Below, piece by piece: positions 61,409 to 64,000 of a DNA stretch of 64,000 nt. The translations under genes and the position numbers were made by a program. How positions within the stretch are numbered: position 1 is the stretch's first letter; each line of letters starts with the position of its first letter. Below the pieces are notes generated by a model. That model was not told the origin of the DNA. It ran no database searches and was given only the letters and a program-made list of their open reading frames with translations. This stretch comes from Angustibacter luteus (GTDB taxonomy: Bacteria; Actinomycetota; Actinomycetes; Actinomycetales; Angustibacteraceae), in contig NZ_BAABFP010000008.1 of the NCBI RefSeq assembly GCF_039541115.1, positions 310,001-374,000 on the forward strand, read 5' to 3'.

Positions 61409-64000
61409 TCAGCGCACGACGTGCACTGTCGTGACTGTGGTGTGGGAGCCGACGCGGGTACCGATGTTCCAGTAGGCGTGGTTGCTCATCGACTGCGTGA
61501 ACGTCACACCCAAGGCCCAACGGTTCTTTCCGATGCGCTTGAAGAGGAGGCCGCCGCCCGCCGGACGGCCAGGTGAGGGAGTCGCGTAGATGAACGTCGG
61601 ACGGTTGGCCGCGGCGACCAGCACCGTGTAGGTGCGGCCGCGGTGGACGACGTAGCGACCGTCGCTCATCGACGCCCCACTGATGGCCACCGACGTGGTG
61701 CGGGCGACCAGGCGGGTGCTGCTGCGGTTGCCTGCCCGGTCCGTCGCGGTCGCGACGTAGGTGACCTGGTGTCCGCGCGTCGTCCGCGTCACCGTGCAGG
61801 CGGTGACCCCCGACAGGCTGTCGGCGGCGCGGCAGCCGGCGACCGGACCCGTGGCGAAGTATGTTGCCCCGGCTCGGACGCCGGTCACGCGGGCGGTCGG
61901 CCGGACGCTGTCGATGTTGATGCCGGTGACCACGGCCGTTGCCGCACCACCGTCGGCGGCGATGATCGTGCGGGTGACCGACTGGCCCGCGGCGTTGCGC
62001 GACAGCGTCACCGGAGCAGGGCAGGTCGCGGTCAGCGCGGCGCTGGTCTGGTGGCAGGTGAAGGTCACCGTCACCGATGTGGCGTACCACCCGTGGCGGG
62101 ATGCCTTCGTGCTCGAGACGGCGGCGGTGATCACCGGGTCGCGGCGGGCCGTGGAGGCCGAGGAGCCGGTGAACGAGGTGTCTCCGGCGTAGATCGTCGA
62201 GACCGCCCGGTCGGCGCCGTTGGGAACGCGGTGGGCGAGGGTCGCCGTCCCGCTGGTGAGGCTGGCGCTGCCGATCTTGGTCCCGGCAAGGTAGAAGTCG
62301 ACGTTCCCGGTGGGGTCGCCGGCGCCCGGCACCGTCGGGGTCACGGTCGCGGTGATGGCGTTCGGGTCTATCGACACCGAGGAGGTGGTCGCGGCCTTGC
62401 CGACGGTCAGGGCCTGGGGGGTGGCGCTGGACGCGGCGTATGTGTCCGAATCGGTCGGGGTGAAGACCGCGCCGACCGGGTGCGAGCCGACGGCCAGGCC
62501 GGAGCCGACCAGGTTCGAGCTGGTGGCGGTACCGTCCGCGGCGAGTGCGAGGGGGCTGCCGACCGGTGCTCCGTCGAGGGTGAACTGGACGGACCCGTCG
62601 TGGGTGCCGCTGACCGCGACCGTGGCGGTGGCCGCCTGGCCGAAGACGACGCCGCCGGTCGGCAGGCTCAGGGTGGTGGCCGTCGCGTTCAGTGCCACGG
62701 CCAGGTCCTGGGTCGCGGTCGGAGCGGCGGTGTAGGTGCTGCTGCCGGCCTGATCGGCGGCGATCACGCACTGACCGGCGTGATTGAAGTCGACCTGACC
62801 GCCGGTGCTGACCGTGCACGCAGGGCTGGTGGTGCTGAACGTGACCGTGTTGCCCGAGCCACCGCCCGTGGCGGTGACCACGGCGCTGCCGCCCACCGTG
62901 GCGTTCGTCGGCGGGACCGAGGTGAAGGTGATGTCCTGGCTTGCGAACGGGGCGATCACCGAGAGCGTGTTGTCGGAGTTGACCACGTAGGCCCGGTGGG
63001 TGATGCGGTCGACCTCGACGGCCGTCGGGTGGTCGCCGACCGGGACGGTGGCGAGGATGGCGTTGCTGGTCTTGTCGATCACGGAAACCGTGTTGTCGCC
63101 GTAGTTCGTGACGTAGAAGAGACCGGCGGCCGGGTCGATGGCCACATCGGAGGGCTGGGTGCCTGCGGCCAGGGTGCCGGTGATGGCGGCGGCGTCGTTG
63201 CTGATGTCCACGACGGAGATGTTCCCGGAGTTGGCGACGTAGGCACGCTGGGTCTCCGGGTCGACCGTGACCTGGGTCGGGCCGCCGAAGCCGTAGAGGG
63301 TGTCGAGCGTGGCGGTGCCGGAGATGGTCGACAGGCTCCCGCCGTACAGCGTGGTGGCGTAGGCGCGGTGGGTGGTGGGGTCCACGTCCACCGCCCAGGG
63401 GCGGCTCTCCAGGTAGCCGGTTTCGGCGATGGTCGCGGGGCTCTGCGCCGGGTCGATCACCGACATGACCTGGGACCAGTAGTTCACGACGTAGACCAGG
63501 TGGGTCGTCGGGTCTACTGCCAGGCCGCGCGGGTTCGACAGCCCGGGGATCGTGTCGACAACGGTGTTGGTGCTGGTGTCGATCACCGATACCGAGCTGC
63601 CGTCCACCCCCTCGCCGAGGAATCCGTCTACCCCGTAGTTGGTGACGTAGGCCCGGTCGAGAACGGGGTCGAGTGCGATCCGTTGCGGTGAGTCACCGAC
63701 CGGGATCGTGGCCTTGACCGTGCCCGTGCTCGTGTCGACCACCGTCACCTGGTTCGAGCTGCCGTCGACGAGGTAGACCGACTGGTGAGCGGGATCGACG
63801 ACCAGGCTGTCGTTGAGGGGATGCGCGAAGTGGATCGTGTCGACCGGCGCGTAGGACGTCGAAGCGGTCGCGGGAGTCGCCGAACCCGCCATGACAGCTC
63901 CGGCGACCAGGGCCATCGTCACCGCACCGAGCACCGCCTTCCTGCCCGAGCGTCCGAGGGCGCGAGCGGATCGGGCGGAGCGGCCGCCGTACGCAGACAG
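61409..64000 (-). CDS. Secreted YVTN beta-propeller / Ig-like repeat protein (5' end at window edge)
   Basis: At least 841 residues. Signal peptide (core AVTMALVAGAVMAGSA), a YVTN-type propeller (about 30-330; blades such as VDPTTHLVYVVNYWSQVMSV, ending SVIDTSTNTVV), then three to four Ig-like domains (about 340-600; GTPxGNVDFYLAGT, DSDTYAASSATPQ) and a Cys-containing C-terminal Ig-like part. A GTG at 63934 could start it, but the frame stays open to the window end and reads an Arg-rich n-region, so the true start is probably beyond 64000. No LPXTG seen. Confidence 0.83.
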   Translation of the reverse strand: MSAYGGRSARSARALGRSGRKAVLGAVTMALVAGAVMAGSATPATASTSYAPVDTIHFAHPLNDSLVVDPAHQSVYLVDGSSNQVTVVDTSTGTVKATIPVGDSPQRIALDPVLDRAYVTNYGVDGFLGEGVDGSSVSVIDTSTNTVVDTIPGLSNPRGLAVDPTTHLVYVVNYWSQVMSVIDPAQSPATIAETGYLESRPWAVDVDPTTHRAYATTLYGGSLSTISGTATLDTLYGFGGPTQVTVDPETQRAYVANSGNISVVDISNDAAAITGTLAAGTQPSDVAIDPAAGLFYVTNYGDNTVSVIDKTSNAILATVPVGDHPTAVEVDRITHRAYVVNSDNTLSVIAPFASQDITFTSVPPTNATVGGSAVVTATGGGSGNTVTFSTTSPACTVSTGGQVDFNHAGQCVIAADQAGSSTYTAAPTATQDLAVALNATATTLSLPTGGVVFGQAATATVAVSGTHDGSVQFTLDGAPVGSPLALAADGTATSSNLVGSGLAVGSHPVGAVFTPTDSDTYAASSATPQALTVGKAATTSSVSIDPNAITATVTPTVPGAGDPTGNVDFYLAGTKIGSASLTSGTATLAHRVPNGADRAVSTIYAGDTSFTGSSASTARRDPVITAAVSSTKASRHGWYATSVTVTFTCHQTSAALTATCPAPVTLSRNAAGQSVTRTIIAADGGAATAVVTGINIDSVRPTARVTGVRAGATYFATGPVAGCRAADSLSGVTACTVTRTTRGHQVTYVATATDRAGNRSSTRLVARTTSVAISGASMSDGRYVVHRGRTYTVLVAAANRPTFIYATPSPGRPAGGGLLFKRIGKNRWALGVTFTQSMSNHAYWNIGTRVGSHTTVTTVHVVR

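Noticed and set aside
1..64000. CRISPR array or cas genes
   Set aside because: No regularly spaced repeats with unique spacers and no Cas-like proteins seen.

Overview
The window is chromosomal DNA of a high-GC actinobacterium. The evidence is a mycothiol synthase (MshD), an HbhA-like gene beside an XRE regulator and a DUF2516 protein (the Rv0474-0476 order of Mycobacterium), and a glnR / mshD / ppk / mutT1 / pst / pit neighbourhood like those of Mycobacterium and Streptomyces. Many genes use GTG starts, SD sequences are purine-rich and stop codons are mostly TGA. I cannot name the genus from the sequence.

Layout. 0-11 kb is core, almost all on the minus strand: dtd, asparaginase, a GGDEF diguanylate cyclase, a cupin, DUF2516, HbhA-like, XRE, an RsiG-type c-di-GMP-binding anti-sigma homologue with two complete binding motifs, a BKACE enzyme, ygfZ, nitrobindin, DsrE, LMW phosphatase, a hexapeptide acyltransferase and MoaD/ThiS. 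11-28.7 kb is a nutrient-control block: glnR, a secreted 5'-nucleotidase, mshD, ppk, fabI, mutT1, pstSCAB behind a PHO-box-like repeat, a low-affinity Pit transporter with its DUF47 partner, and an ABC exporter pair. Three copies of a dispersed palindromic repeat lie here, and two of them bracket an AbiEi-like gene. 28.7-35 kb holds a metallophosphoesterase, a long-chain acyl-CoA synthetase, an MFS carrier and an SRPBCC protein. 35-40 kb has a BTAD/AAA regulator divergent from a methyltransferase and a SnoaL-like protein. 40-51.8 kb holds a secreted NHL-type protein, an internally deleted GH3 glycosidase with an intact LacI regulator and operator, a large LPXTG surface protein with Cys-paired repeats, a ClC channel, a DUF1524 lipoprotein nuclease, a small kinase and a ChbG-type deacetylase.

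At 51.8 kb a tRNA-Lys(TTT) marks the edge of an accessory island (about 51.9-61.4 kb). The island looks lower in GC, codes less regularly and is rich in nuclease-like genes: a SUKH immunity protein overlapping an HNH/Endo VII-like nuclease, a coiled-coil protein with a DUF4041/GIY-YIG (T5orf172) protein, a membrane-anchored NERD protein, a Cys-rich protein, a tyrosine recombinase broken by three small frameshifts, and a membrane protein of unknown family. An 18-bp motif (consensus GCGTCATWCCGCCGCGAG) recurs in the same orientation in the gaps between these modules, from just after the tRNA to just before the next secreted-protein gene. The window ends inside a secreted YVTN-propeller/Ig protein whose start may lie outside.

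The best candidates for something undescribed are the two-gene coiled-coil + GIY-YIG module, the island-wide boundary motif, and the reversed, overlapping SUKH-nuclease pair. The dual-motif RsiG homologue near a diguanylate cyclase is the best candidate for a core regulatory switch.
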